From the NCBI GenBank assembly GCA_033439295.1, contig JAVTLE010000008.1:2542001-2606000 (forward strand): 64,000 bases of DNA, written 5' to 3'. The position numbers and the translations under genes are program-made. The stretch is from Deuterostichococcus epilithicus. Its lineage: Eukaryota > Chlorophyta > Trebouxiophyceae > Prasiolales > Stichococcaceae. The notes under the pieces were generated by a model. The model did no database searches, was not told the DNA's origin, and was given only the letters and a program-made list of their open reading frames with translations. This document shows, piece after piece, positions 19,468 through 32,194 of this stretch (positions are counted from its first letter, which is position 1; every line of letters begins with the position of its first letter).

Positions 19468-22400
19468 CTAGCTCCCGCTATGCACAACGTCCATGCGCGC
19501 ATACAGCCACTGGAAGATGGTGCTGATGGCGTCATCCTGTGGTGAATCAATACGCACCAGTGACATCTACGCAACTGAACAAGCCCCCATGCCAAGACCG
19601 GGCTGAGAAAAGCAACGCATCCGCAAGCGTGTGTGCTTGTTGGTGTGGACTGTCCACAGGCAGTGCACATGGCTGAACGTTGGGCCGCCACCAGACATGG
19701 GAAAACACGCAGCGCAATGGGGCCATCGTCGCAACTCCGACCACGATGCACGGCAGCATGCACTCGCTGGTAGACAACGCGTACCTGGGTGCCGTTGCCA
19801 GCGAACGGCGCCGGCAGCGACTTGTAGTGCGTGCCCGGGTCGGCGTGCTCCATGCGCTGCGCGTTGTCGGCGCGGCGCTCCGCCAGCTCCTCCCGCAGCA
19901 GCGGCAGCGCCCACACGAAGCTGCCAGGTTGGCAGCGCGAATCTGTCAAGCTTCTTGTGTTTCGTCTCGCTGCTGGAAAGGTTGGAGCATGCGCATCAAA
20001 TTGTCATTGCGCGGAAGGGTGCCCTGTCAGCTCCTCCCGGACCACCGGCAGCGCCCACACCAAGCTGACCGGCAGGTTTTGCTGGCTCTATTTATCAATA
20101 GGACACTGTCTGTTCTAAAGGTGTAAATTCTGCCACAGCGACCATGACCTTTTGCGCAGCATGTGCGCGAAGGCCAGGTCTTGCCAGGGCGCAAGCTCAT
20201 TCCGCCCTGGCACTGGCCGACATATCGACGGATCTAGCAAAGGGGGACTTCGATCGAGCCGGAGGATGAAAGATACACGACAAGCACGTACCGATGCCAA
20301 ATGCGCCCGATCGCGGCCTGCATCTCCTTCCGCCGCTGGTCCGGCACCGCCAGCAGGATCTCCGGCACCTTTGGACACCGGAGAGACACGATCAACAAAC
20401 GGAAACGATCAGGTGCAACGTCCAACATTGGCAGGCGGCTGCTGCTCAGCTGTCCAGTTGCGCAGCGTAGAGCTTTGCAATGCCAGGCACAGCCCTTCTG
20501 CACCTCGGCCACTGACATGCTAAAAACTGTACAGCAGGTCAGACATGCTTCCCAACCGAAAAAAGGTCTGCAAGGCGTCACACCCCAGGCCCAGGGCGTA
20601 TGAGAGGCACGCGCAGTGGCGACCGGCGGTCAGCTGCCTCACATGGGCACCCGGAGGGCTTTGCTGGGCTGCCGGGCCAGGATCGTCAAACAGCCGATGG
20701 GCAGGAGGCGCCAAGTTTTGATTCCAGATGCCCGCATTCCCATTTACACCTGCTCGATGTCGGCCTCCGGAATGCGCAGAGAGAAGGCGGCATAGTCCAC
20801 GACGCCGGAGAACTTCTCCTCAACGCCGTCCATGATGAGCACAGGGATGCAGCCGTGCAGGACAGCGTCCTCGGCGCGGCGCGCCCAGCCGTCGCCTGGA
20901 GGCATAGGGTTTGTTCACTGTTCATGTTTTGTTCATGAGATACATGGTTCGACTGCCACGCAATGCGCGCCACTCATTGACGAGCACGGGATGCGGACAT
21001 GCCAGACGGTGTCGTCCGCGCGCGCTGCGCCCAGCCATCGCCTCACAACTGCAAAAAGAGACCTGCATCAAAGGGAATCATCTGAGATGGGTCAGCGAGG
21101 CGGGGCGGTGCGGGATGCGACCTTTACAAGCCGTGCCCAGCAAAAACCTGTGAGAAGCAGCATAGTTCTTTCTCTATCTGGGGGTTGCCAGGCGTTCTGA
21201 CGAGCAGCAGAGAGGCGGGGCTTTTGCGACAGCTGCCCAGGGTCGGCGTCCTCGGCCCGCAGCGCCGAATTCTCTGCTGGCAGGCATGTGTGAGGAGAAA
21301 GATATCTACATGGCTCTGGAAGCATGGAGCATCGGAGGCGAGGTGACAATATGTCCAACCTCGGTCAATGGCGCCGTGTTGGCGGCGGGTGCAGCCCTGC
21401 ACTGCACCTTGCCAGCAACCCACGTGGCAGCACTGGCCACCACCAGGTCTATCTAATCTGGTTTTGGCGACACCTAATTTTGGCGAGACCTAGTTTTGGG
21501 AAGACCCAACCCTCCCTCAGACATGCCTCCTGCCAGCATCGGAGCGACAAGTGCCAACAGCCAACCGAGGCTCCAACGCTCCCAAAGAGTAGGTGCTACG
21601 CATGCTGGCAGCCAGGAGCACAAGTGATCTATTCATCACAGCCCTTATCGTAGCAAACTGCCGCCTTAAGTCCTGCGCGCACCCGGCAGCACAAAGCAGA
21701 AGACGCTGGTCGCAAGGAGGTCGGTGTACGGGATGTCGCTGTCCTCGTGGTGGTGGTCCACGCGGATGTCGTGCAGGCGGCGCCAGTCACCAGCGTCGGC
21801 GGCCGCCTTGAGGCGCTGCCGGATGCCGCGACTGAAGCGTGGCGCCCTGTACGGAGTTGTTGGAGCAGATAGGACCTTGTTTGTTGTGGATGGCTGCTCG
21901 TCCACAGCAGTCGCACCCAAGAAGAGGGCGGTTGCAACAGCAACAGGGTTTTGGTGGCAGCCGCGGCACCTGAGAAAACCGCGAGGTGCTTGCCGCCCAT
22001 CAAACAGGGCAAGGCCGTTGCTAACAAGACATCAGTCACTCGTGTCACCGAGCGAGGATATACGACAGGTGATTGGTGCTGTTCAGTGCCTGCAACTGCT
22101 GTTCGTGCCGGAGTTCGCACATGCAAATTACAACAGCTAAAACAACACAAACGGCAAAGATACGTGGCGACCGCGCCTGTGGTCGCCCGTCTCTCCGCGG
22201 AAGAATGCGAGGATATGGCGGTGCATTGGCGGCCGGCCCTGCAGCGGGCTTGCCGCAAACTCCGCGGCAATGTGAATCGTCGGCAGCAGCAGGTCCTGCG
22301 CAGGGCGCCAAGTGGACAGCTCTGCAATGAGGTGACCTCAGCACAGCGTGCTGCAGCAGCGGCTAACGGTGCAGAGGGCCCCATCGGACTGCCACCCCTT

Positions 22401-25400
22401 GGCGAGCATGATGACGCTGTCAGCTCCCTTGAGTGACCACAGGCACTCCGGTATCAAAGGAGCAAAATCAGCCCCCGCCAAATGGGGCACGACCAGACAT
22501 GATCGGCTGGCATCTTGCTCGCAAACCTCCTGGCAGTCGTGCTGCGGTGTGCTGTTCACGACCAACTCGCCGCAGTCGTTGATAAAAGCTGACATCAGCA
22601 GGCAGCACCTACCTTTTCCGGATCGAAGCACGGGTGCGGCGGCGAGCTGTACACCTCCCGCCAGTCGCGCTGCAGCTTCTCGTCCATGAAGGGTTTGGAG
22701 TAGTCGTCCGAGTCGTAGCCCGTGGCGCTGGAGTGGTTGGCGTCGGTGCGGCCCCAGTGCGAGAAGATGATGCCCGGCCAGATCGCGCTGGGCATCCAGC
22801 AGCCGCCTGCGGCGCAGCAAGTTGCAGCAGTTGCCAGCATGCAGATGGGGGACAGCCAAGCATCCTATTGTGGTAACCCCGGAGAGGCTTGAACGGTCGA
22901 AGCTGCAGGGCTGAAATTCCGTCAGCGTGGGTGAGACAAGGCGCGCTGACACGAATGCCTCACAACCTGGCCATAGGGTTTCAGGGTTTGGGTCTAGCGG
23001 CTTGGGTGCAGCTGCAGGGGGCACACAGGGCGTTCCTGCTGCAACCACATAACCGAACAGAAGGCTTTTGGTGACCAGCCAGAGGCAGGGGCACAGGTAC
23101 GGAGTCCCTTGCACGTGCCTTCGTCGTTGACATTGGTCCAGATGTGGTCGCGGCCGCCGCGCCGCTGCCAGTAGTGCGGGTGCGTGGCCGCGATCCACTG
23201 TTGCGCTTTCTCCATGAGTTGTGCTGCATGCATCACTCGCGGCCCTGCAGCATGACAGCCAAAACGTGGAGTCGTCTGGTTTAGCATCAACAGCTCAGCA
23301 CAAAGAGCCTCGATTTTAAGTCTACAGAACGGCATGCTGTGTGGCTGACAGGCTGCTAGCAGGTCCCGCACAGCTCAACTGTGCGCATGGGCATGCAACA
23401 TAAACGTCCCAAAGAGTGCATCATGCTGCAGCAGACACTGGTAAGTGCTGGCGCCGCTGCCGGCAACTCGATCCAGCAAGCAGCAGCCCGGCTGCGCAGG
23501 TGCATGCTTGATCGTCCGCACGTGCACGGGCGACAATAAGCGGGGCCACGATCCATGCAGAACTCTGTGCAACTGATGCTGCTGGCGCAGCCTCGACCTG
23601 TGTAGAGTCACACTGGTGCCAGGCCAAAGCGCTGAGCGGATATGAAGACAGCAACGTCCTGCTGCTGGCCACCAGCCAAGGGGCCGGCTGTGCGGGCAAA
23701 ACTTGACGCTGATAGGTTGGCATAGATGTGATACACCCTCGCCTTCGACCGAGGTGCTGGCAAGCACGTTGCTGACCCAGAGAAGAGGGTATTGCAGGCT
23801 GCTGCAAGTAGTTCAGGACGCTGCGGAAACCAGGGCTGTATCATTGTCCACTCTCAAGTCGAACCGCTCAGCCGATAGGGAGCCCCGCAGGAGATATATG
23901 GTTGACTGAGGGCTCTGCCGCACCCCAGATGCTGTGGTACCAAGGCCCGTCCGCCCAGCCCCACACCGGCCACACGTACACGTTGACATAGACGGGCACG
24001 TAAAAGAAATCTGCCTCCTCTGGGTCCAGTGTGCGGTGCTCGCTCTGCGACAGGACGGTGAGGACATGGCTCTTCATGCTGCCCTTCATATTCCGCTTGC
24101 TACAAGGCCACGTCTGCTGAGGAAGTGTCCCCGTGCAGCTTGCGAGCCTTGCTTCTTTCACGAAGACGGTGGCACTGCCAACTGCAGAGATGACGGCTTG
24201 CCCGTAAGGTGCTGTCCCTTGTCTTGTTATGTCTCTTCCATCGTGTCGAATGGTGGCGCCTTGTGTGCCTGGCGCAGAGATTGGCAGACAAGGGCCGCAG
24301 GACCGCCGGCACTCCCAACGATACCGTGCACATTTCGCCAGCACACCGGGACACCGTCAAGATCTGCCAGAGTGACGAGCTGCACAGTCTGCGTGCCTGC
24401 AGCATCATCTCGTGCACAGCGGTCTCCGCCATGTAGAGGCCCTTGAGCGCGTGGCTGACGTTCTGCTCGTTGAACTTGCGCCAGAAGCCGTACTGCGCAT
24501 CGTTGCGGTACTGCGCGGCAGAGAGGTAAGGCATCAGGCGGATTTCTCGGGCTGCAGCCACAGCAGTATTGCAAGTAAGGTGCGCCTCTTCCAGCTTACA
24601 GCGGAGGCAAAGAAGCAGCATCAGTCATGAAGCATCACATGCTACCCGCCCTGCTTGTAAGGACCCTGCAGCATTCTTGTCAACAGGCCGACAGCGATGA
24701 CCGCCGGGGGGTGGGCAGAAGACCAGATGAGCGTGGCTGAACGAACTGTGATGCCATCCTCGAGGGCGAGCTTTAGCAGCTCTTGCTAAGCCAACCTGGA
24801 TCATGCGGCCGTTGAACTCCGGCGGCAGGTCGTAGACATAGATCAATGGCCGCCGCCGCTCGCGCAGCGCCGCCGTCTGCAAAGCCACGTGCTGCGCAAT
24901 GTGCGGCCGGCTCGCCTCCAGGCCTGCAGTGCAACCGTTCCGTGTCAGATGCACTGCACCGACCTTGCGTCGAGGCAGTGTTCAGCCGAGGCATTGAAAC
25001 ACCTGCAGGAGCTGTCGGGCATGCCGCTGGCGTCACCTCTGTGGCAAACAGTAGGATCCAGTCGGCTGTATGGTGACTCGACGTCGAATGCTTCCCATGA
25101 TGTGTGATTCCACAGCCCACGGACCATCACTGCATTGGCGAAAGTGTCTCATCAGCTCACCCGGGGTGGGTGGGGCGTCAGGCCGCCGCTGTGCGCAGTC
25201 GTGGCCGTACCACCCTTCGTGGCAGGCGCAGAAGCCGCGACGGCACTCGCCCCGCCCGCTGCACTGGTTGGCACACGTCATCTCGTACGGCACGTCGCAG
25301 CCCCAGCCGCCCAGGCCGTCCACCATGCAGTCCCACCTGCAAGGTGCAGCACCGTGTTCTTGGATTCTCATTACAAAAGAGCTCCAGACTCGCGAGGCTG

Positions 25401-28400
25401 ACGACCTGCAATGCCGGCCACGAGCGCAGCAGGGACCCATGAAAACCTCGGCCCAGGGGACAGACTGAACCTGTGTCCTCTGCCTCGTGGCACCCAGCGG
25501 AGCAGTCAAATGCCGCTTCCTTCTTAGGACTGGATCGGGGCCTGCCGCAACATCTGAGGCTGGGCGGCTGCGCCCATGCCGCCGGAACGCCCTGCTGTTG
25601 CGCTCCGACGTCGGCAACAGCTGGCGATGCAGAGTGGCTCGGAAGCGGGGGAGGCAAGGGTTTGGAGGCGACGCACGTGAGCTTGGGTGACGCCGCCTCG
25701 CACCAGCCCTCTGGCCCCCAGATGTCTTCGTTGGGGGTGCCATCCCCCGCCCATGTGGTTCTGTTGCCGTTCTCGTCCTGCGCCTCAAAACGCCGCATCA
25801 GCAGCAGGTCGCCGTCGCACCAGCAGGCCGTTGCATTAGCAGGTGACAAGGCTTAGGGTGCTGCCCACATGGTCCTGTCCATCCCATGCTGCGCCGAAGC
25901 AGGCGATGGCAATGCATGGACTGATTGGGCAGTGAGAAGTCCCTGAGAGTACGTGGGGGACTCGCGACTGCCGCGAGTGGAGGCAGTCTCGGTGGCAGAC
26001 TGCGGCGTTGTGGCATGACAGGGTTGCGCAACCAAGCTACACGGACTGTCAGTCCGGCAGCCAGGCGCTGGCACGCCTTTGCATGCCTCCGCAGCTGTGG
26101 CGGAAACCCTCGCCGCAGCTGCGAGCGCACTCAGCCATGCAGGCGTGCCTGGCACGAGCCGGACTTGCGCAAGTGTCAGCCCCCGATTTTGACAAGTGCA
26201 GGATTTGGGGGAAGCGCACGTAGCGGGGGCGGACGTGGAGCACCATCGGCCGCCCCTCCCGAATGGGCGCCGTCCCTGCCATGTGACAGAGCACGAATTC
26301 GGCAGGCTCGAAGGGCAACCCAAAGTTACTGACGACTCTCGCAGGAGGCAGCAGGCGACTGCCGATATGCAGGTTAGAGCCCTAAAAAGCGGCACAGCGG
26401 TGAAGCGGTGGGCCCGGTGAATGCTGGAGTGGTGCAGCAAATGTCACGTGAATGCATTGGCGCTGAACCCCTGAGCCCTCAATGCAGTGCAGTTGCGCGC
26501 TTACACACCCGGCAGTGCATCCAGTGGCCCATTGATGCGCCCAAACGTGCCGTTGCAGTAGCACGCAGCAATCTCGTCGTCACAAACGCCTGCGCGGCAC
26601 ATAGCACCGAGGACCTGGCCAAACATGAGTTGAAGCATGTCGCAACAACAGCAACTACAGTTGTCTCTTTGTCAAGGCTTGTGCTGCAGCTGTGATGTGG
26701 CTGTGCAGCTGCCAAGTTCTGCCGGTGTTCCACCAATCCAGGGGGGTTGACCTGCAGCGCTCAGACAACAAGTCTGCAGAACAGACAGGAATCTGGCTGC
26801 ATCAGCCGATTCGCTGGCGCCTGCTGCCACAGCGCTCTGCCGCCACTGCCGCTGCCGCCGCCACCGCTGCCGCTGCCGCGGCCGCCGCCCGCGGCGCCGT
26901 GAGCCCCCCCGCAGCTTCGGCTGCTGCCATGGCCCAGCGCCTCCAAGCCGCGGCTTTCCAGCACTCAAGATTGTCGTCCCTTGCCACACATCGCCTGGGG
27001 AACAAGAAAGCACCTGGGCACCTGGAGGCTGTCCACCCATCGGCGCTGAAGGGGTGTGACCCGTTTGCAGGCGGGTCGGTCCACAGCACCCGCATCCTGC
27101 GGCCAGGAATGTACATGTTTTCTTTTTTGTAAGGATTAGATGCATGTTCAGCGTGAAGCTCAGGGCAGGGGAGGTGTTTGGCTGCTCCGAGTCTGCCTCG
27201 TCTGCTGCAGCGAGGCCTTGAGGCAATGCTAAAGTCACATCGGGTTCAGGAAGCACAACTGGACGCAGTGCATGAGCCCATGACTGCTGGCTGGGCGTCA
27301 CTGCCAGGCACCCGGAGAGGCACGCATGCGTGGAAGCAGCCGGCTTCACCCGATTGAAGTCGGCTTCAGAGCAACATTCAGAGCAGAGCGCTGCCGCACT
27401 GGTACAGCCTCACTCTTTGGTGCAGGGCCGCCAGAACCGCTTCTCGCAGCCCTCTCCCTCCCACCCTGCAGCAAGACATGCCTTGCTTAAGCAGTCTCGC
27501 CAGCGCCTGCGCGGAGGTCGTGACTGTCATATCGCTGCCCCCACTCACAATCGCCTGGTGATCGCCTTTGCAGCTGTATGTATCAAACAGTCTACAGGTG
27601 TTGCTGCAGGCCAGCCACCGCTGCAGTGTCGTGTCCCACAGGTTCCCTGGTGCGCAGCATACGACGCAGCGCAACATGTTGCAGTGCAGTGCAACGTTAA
27701 CCAGGCTGTGACCCGCAGCACCTGCAGGGCACAGGCAGTAGCCGAAGTCGGCCTGGCAGACGCCGACGCCGCTGCAGTCGTGTGGGCACCGCTTGTCGCC
27801 CTGTGGATGCGCCTGCGCGGAATGGCAGGTGCCGAACTCTGGTTTTATTGGGACCGTCGGCGACTGGGTTCATTGGCAAGAGTCAGGTGCCAGCGGCACA
27901 GCAACAGGAGGCGGAGCAATTCGTCAATACGCTCAGCCGCAGGCAGTGCTGCCTGCTGGGCCGCGCACAAGCAGGCGAACGGCTCAGGATCAAGATGCAA
28001 AGGTGCCTGGTTGCCGCAGAGGTATCCAGAGGTGGTCCATGCATTTGCGGACCGTGAACCCAAGGCAGTCTTCACCATGCCTGATGACCCAGGAGGCAGA
28101 TGGCGGAGAGAGGAATGATCAAAGGTGGCACCTTTGACGGAATGGGCATCTGCATCAGGTAGCGCCCGCACCATTCCCCCGCTGTGCCCACACACCGCGC
28201 TGCAATGTCGGCTGGCAGGGTTTTCAGCCAGCCGTTCTTCTCCCCCCGTCGCCGCTTGCCGAGCCCCCAGCCACCATCCCCTCTGCCTGCCGACTTGCCA
28301 TGCTGCGCCGAGGCCGCCGCGTCACTTTTGGCCACCGCGGCGGCGATCGATTTTAACGCTGCACGGTCGGCGCTGGCCGCCGTGCCTTCTGCCTCAATCC

Positions 28401-28719
28401 ATTTCTCCAGCGCCCGCACCGCTGTCTGCGTTAGTGCACACGACATGCTAATGGCAGTGCCATTTGCGCCACTCAAAAAACTCTGATGCACGCTGTTGCA
28501 CATGCATGCAGAGTGGTGCTCCCAAACTTGCACCATCTTGCCAGATTTGGGTCCACTCGAGCGCATGGGCAGCGCCAACAGTCCATTCGGTGTCACCTGT
28601 GGGTGGCCTGATCCGCTGCGCCGCCCGGCATGGTACGCTGCCAACAGTCCGCCGAGCACCAATGCCGCCGAGAGCACCGCTGCGCATCGCCGACTGTTCG
28701 GGCATTCGTGAAAGCACAT
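19468..28719 (-). CDS. EGF-domain exostosin-family glycosyltransferase (GT47), type II membrane protein
   Basis: This is a Golgi-type glycosyltransferase of the plant EGF-plus-exostosin kind. Exon 1 (28597-28719) encodes a signal anchor, CAAVLSAALVLGGLLAAYHA. A stem exon follows (28132-28425), then cysteine-rich EGF-like exons: CPHDCSGVGVCQADFGYCLC (27722-27838), GVCDDEIAACYCNGTFGR (about 26535-26590), NRTTWAGDGTPNEDIWGPEG (about 25680-25800) and CSGRGECRRGFCACHEGWYG (25161-25336). The exostosin part runs through 24796-24923 (PLIYVYDLPPEFN), 24397-24510, 23924-24044 (EEADFFYVPVYVNVYVW), 23119-23244, 22613-22806, 22164-22295, 21683-21846, 20750-20895 (GDGWARRAEDAVLHGCIPVL), 20292-20368, 19785-19920 and 19468-19536. 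Phases agree at nearly every join. At least two introns use GC donors. The acceptor sugar and product cannot be inferred. Confidence 0.82.
19880..20081 (-). repeat. partial duplicate of a GT47 exon start in the upstream intron
   Basis: The start of exon 19785-19920 (FVWALPLLREELAER, behind a cag acceptor) is copied at 20028-20077 as LVWALPVVREELTG, also behind a cag acceptor, about 144 bases upstream in transcription order. The intronic copy has diverged. Confidence 0.8.
20832..21043 (-). repeat. partial duplicate of the GT47 catalytic exon start in the upstream intron
   Basis: The first about 65 bases of exon 20750-20895, encoding GDGWARRAEDAVLHGCIPVL, have a degenerate copy at 20979-21043. 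The copies are spaced about 147 bases apart and share most bases, but the intronic copy no longer reads through in frame. Confidence 0.7.
21458..21505 (+). repeat. three 16-bp tandem repeats with TTTTGG core
   Basis: Units begin at 21458, 21474 and 21490 (CTGGTTTTGGCGACAC, CTAATTTTGGCGAGAC, CTAGTTTTGGGAAGAC). They lie in a GT47 intron. The first two contain an E2F-like TTTTGGCGA. Confidence 0.7.
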
Positions 28720-29543
28720 GGGTAGGTGAGCAGCATGGGTAGTGGGATTGAAGCTCGAAACCTCGAGAATGTTGATTTGCGTTTGAAGGGACGCATTTGG
28801 AAGCGGTAGCGGTCAAAACGCCAGTTACATGTCCGGGAGACATGTGCTCACTTCCGCAACGGGCGCGGCCGAAGTGTGGGAGGCTTGTCACCCTTCTCAG
28901 GCTGCCACCGCCGCATCGCTGTCCGAATGCCACTGATGCGCCGTATGAGCGGTGCATACGATCAGTGTGCGACGGCACAACTCAGGCAGCCGTATCTGTC
29001 GATCTAGCTCATTTCAGCATGTCTAGGCGACACGGCTCCCACTGGACCGCGTATACGGATCGCTGCGTGAACTCCAAGGAAGTTCAGGATCCGAAAATCA
29101 AGGGCCAAATTTCATTGGGATGTTGTGTAAGTCCAGATCCTGATGCACACCTGAGAAAGGATGCGTTTTCACGCTTTGCAATGTCTGATCTGCCTTGCTG
29201 AGCGCGACAATCTGGCATGAAAATGCATGCCTAACGCGATTTGCTAGTGTGACTAGCACAGCACCGCTGCCGTCAAGGTGGCGCGCGCAATGTTGCCAAG
29301 CCATTGTGTAATCAGCCGACAGGATCAGCAGTTGATCACCGCGTAGAAATCGGAAATATGCATGTTTTGACATCGCAAGGGATCAGCACCATACAGGTGC
29401 CGGATGCATTGCCGAGCCTGCTGAGGACTTCATAAACTAAGGACGTCGTACGCATACAGGTACTCCCTCAATTGCCAGCTGCCTGTCATCGTTGATGTGC
29501 AGGCGTGTTTCATGCAGTGCAAGCAGCAAAAGCAACCGGCCGG
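28720..29543. promoter_or_regulatory. divergent intergenic region between GT47 (-) and EF-hand (+) genes
   Basis: These 824 bases separate two predicted start codons in head-to-head orientation, so they should contain both promoters. I see no convincing TATA box, repeat or coding exon. Confidence 0.4.
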
Positions 29544-31610
29544 ATGTCTCAGAAAATCAAGAAGCCGCACTGCGTGAGCAATATGTAAGCAACATGCGGC
29601 AGTCACACCCTCAAAACAACTATCGGCTGATCACCTGATAGTGATGCTTCGTGACCACCCAGCGAGCATAACAGCAGACGGCATGCAGGCTGGTCTCCAG
29701 CCAGCTTGACCTGGCAGGCCTTCATCAAGTCAGCCTGTGCGCAAAGGCCTACTATTCGGTGGTTCTGCTGTTCCGGCGACGTTTTTGCAGCCATACGTGG
29801 GTGGCCCCGTGGTGCCTGCAGGCCTGTTTGCGGCTGCGGACGCCAACGGCAGTGGCGCACTGGACCGGAAGGAGCTCCGCAACGTGATACGCAGCGTGGA
29901 GCTGGGCGTGTCCACCGCGTGCGTTTTTGTTTGAACACAAAACGCTAGCAACGAGGATGCACAGCCATATCGAGGGGCTTTGGCGGCGGCAACATTTCTG
30001 GGCGCAATCATAAGAAGAGCAGGCGTTGCAGCGGGGCACCCCACTCAACGACTCCAATCCCAGATCTCCTTTCGGCATCTGATCTCCTTTTGCCGTCTAC
30101 AGGGAGGTGCGAGCGCTGATGGCAGAGGCGGACGAGAACGAGGACGGCTTCATCGACTGGCGCGAGTTCCTGCCGGCACTGCTGCCGCTGCTGCGCACCC
30201 TGCAGGCATGTGATCGGGATCGGACTGCCGCTGGCTTTCATTAGTGTTTCATTGCTGCATCTGCATGGCTGCATAATGCAGTTTGTCATTCCTCTGGTGG
30301 GCAGCTGTTGGCTTCCATGCTCGGGTGTACCCCTGCCAGGCAGCCGCAGCAGGTCGCATCTGACCTTTCACCAAACGACCAGGTGAAAGTGCTGTCTGGC
30401 ATTCAGCTCTGCCACTGCGCATCTCACTGGATGTCCTCCATCCTCAAAAAGCAGTGGTTTTGCACAGTGGACGATTCTGCAGGTCGAAACCAGCCAGGCA
30501 AAACATTCGCCTTGTCTGGCTGGTGCGTGGCTGCAGTGTTAGTTCCGCCAGTGCAACCATGGATGGTGCCACAGGTGCCACAGGCGCCACAAGCATCAGC
30601 CCACCAGCAGCGCCAACCTTCGAGCAGATGCATCAAACGTCTTGCACCTGCAAAAATTGCATGCGCCGCAGGCAGCCAAGGAGGCGCAGGTGGGGCAGCA
30701 GGGAGCACAGCGCGCCCGGGCCGAGGAAACGCTGCGTGCGGGCATGTCGCAGGAGGCTCTCGAGGCACTCATGCGGGCACTGTTCCACGCCGCCGACGCG
30801 GACGGCTCCAGCGCCTTGAGCCGAGCGGTGCGCATGTTCATGCGTCGCTTCGGCCAGCGCTTTTGGCATCTTCATGACCTGAATTCACATGACAGCGCAT
30901 GCATATGACAGCGCGAGCCCAAAGCCTTGCACACTGCAGCCCAGAACACGACGTGCGCACTGTGCAGCCATGGGCTGTAGAGCTCGAAGTCTGCAGCAAT
31001 GGTGCAGTGCAGCCACTCAGGTAATGGCTGAGCCATGAGCAAACACAAGGAGCATCGCAGCAGCAACATGAGGAGCTTGACTCGCTGAGTCTCGCAAACC
31101 CTGCTTGACGCGTGTGCCACAGGAGTTCAAGGCGTGCCTGCGATCGGAGACGGCCGCCGGGCTACGCCTGACACGGCAGGACATCAAAGGCTGCTGACAG
31201 AAGTGGACACAGACGGCGACGGCCTCATCGACTATGAGGGTGGTTCATTTCGTGACGCAGATGCATGCACACATAAAATCCCTTTCCTTAATTTCTAAAA
31301 TGAGGCGGTTCAAGGGGCAAGAGCCAACCACAGTGAGTCAGACGGGTGAGTTTCACCATGTACGGCATGCGACTGATGTTGCCAATCAGTGATGGCGGTG
31401 CTGGAGGTGACTGCCAGACTGTATGGCAGTCTGGAAATGGCACATGCGCGTCTGGCCGTACGTCATCTATTGTTCTTGAGAAGTTGTGTCTCCGACGCGC
31501 AGGAGTTCATTCCGGTGGCGTTCAATCTCCTTGCGGAAAGACTCACCAGCGCCTACCTTGCCGAAGATCCGGCGTCATCGGATGAAAAGACCTTCGCACC
31601 TGAGTACTAG
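29544..31610 (+). CDS. calcium-binding protein with four EF-hands
   Basis: This is a soluble calcium sensor or buffer of about 190 residues. Exons: 29544-29573 (MSQKIKKPHC), 29791-29918, 30103-30205, 30672-30827, 31123-31239 and 31503-31610. Loops in order are DANGSGALDRKE, DENEDGFIDWRE, DADGSSALSRAE (completed across a splice) and DTDGDGLIDYEE (completed across a splice), each with acidic residues at positions 1, 3 and 12. The C-terminus is EKTFAPEY. The intron after 30205 uses a GC donor. Exon 5 is odd: its first part (EFKACLRSETAAGLRLTRQ) and second part (LLTEVDTDGDG) are in different frames, so one base is apparently missing near 31189. This could be a sequence error or a real lesion. A TGTAA at 31961 is a candidate polyadenylation signal. 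The specific subfamily is not clear. Confidence 0.75.
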
Positions 31611-32194
31611 TCTACCTTTTGAACAGAACGTGGCCTGACACCCGATGATATCTAGGCGTGAAGTCGATAGGTCGTTGCAGGGGTAGAAATAAAATGTGCA
31701 CAGCGGCAGCCACCCCCTGGAGATGGTTTGAGCTGAGGGAACAAAGGCAGTTCACGCATGGTCACCGGTGGGAGGGAAGAAGGTATTTTAATCAAGTCGA
31801 CAGAGAGCTGCATACCCTGATGATCCACTAACGAATGTCCTGGACTCAGATTTCACAAACTTGAGTTCAACAGACTTTTATTCCCGCCGGGAACTTGGCA
31901 CATATTCAAAACGGTGCAGAGACGACCCGACAACACCATTAGCGGCAACATTCCATGCCGTGTAAGACATGTGCACTTGTGATCTACCCTTCACCGGAAA
32001 CCAAACGCGTGCAGTCCGACCCGAGTTTGAAAGCGCTACGGTTTCACCAAGCTTGTGTTCATTTGTTCATTATTTGCCTGCGGGCCGTATTAGTCGCGCA
32101 TCATGCGACCAGCCGTCCGTTAAGGCAGGGTGATCCCCTCCGCCGACACATTAGTGTTCTTCCCTTGCCAGCGTCAAAGGGCTCTGCACGGCCT
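31611..32194. terminator. 3' region of the EF-hand gene with TGTAA signal at 31961-31965
   Basis: TGTAA, the usual chlorophyte polyadenylation element, lies 351 bases past the stop. The rest holds nothing I can assign. The minus-strand gene to the right ends near 32150-32195, so the two genes converge here. Confidence 0.4.

Noticed and set aside
26761-26964. Poly-Gly/Ser frame over a CCG-repeat stretch
   Set aside because: This is simple-sequence composition inside a GT47 intron; neighbouring exons do not connect to it in phase.
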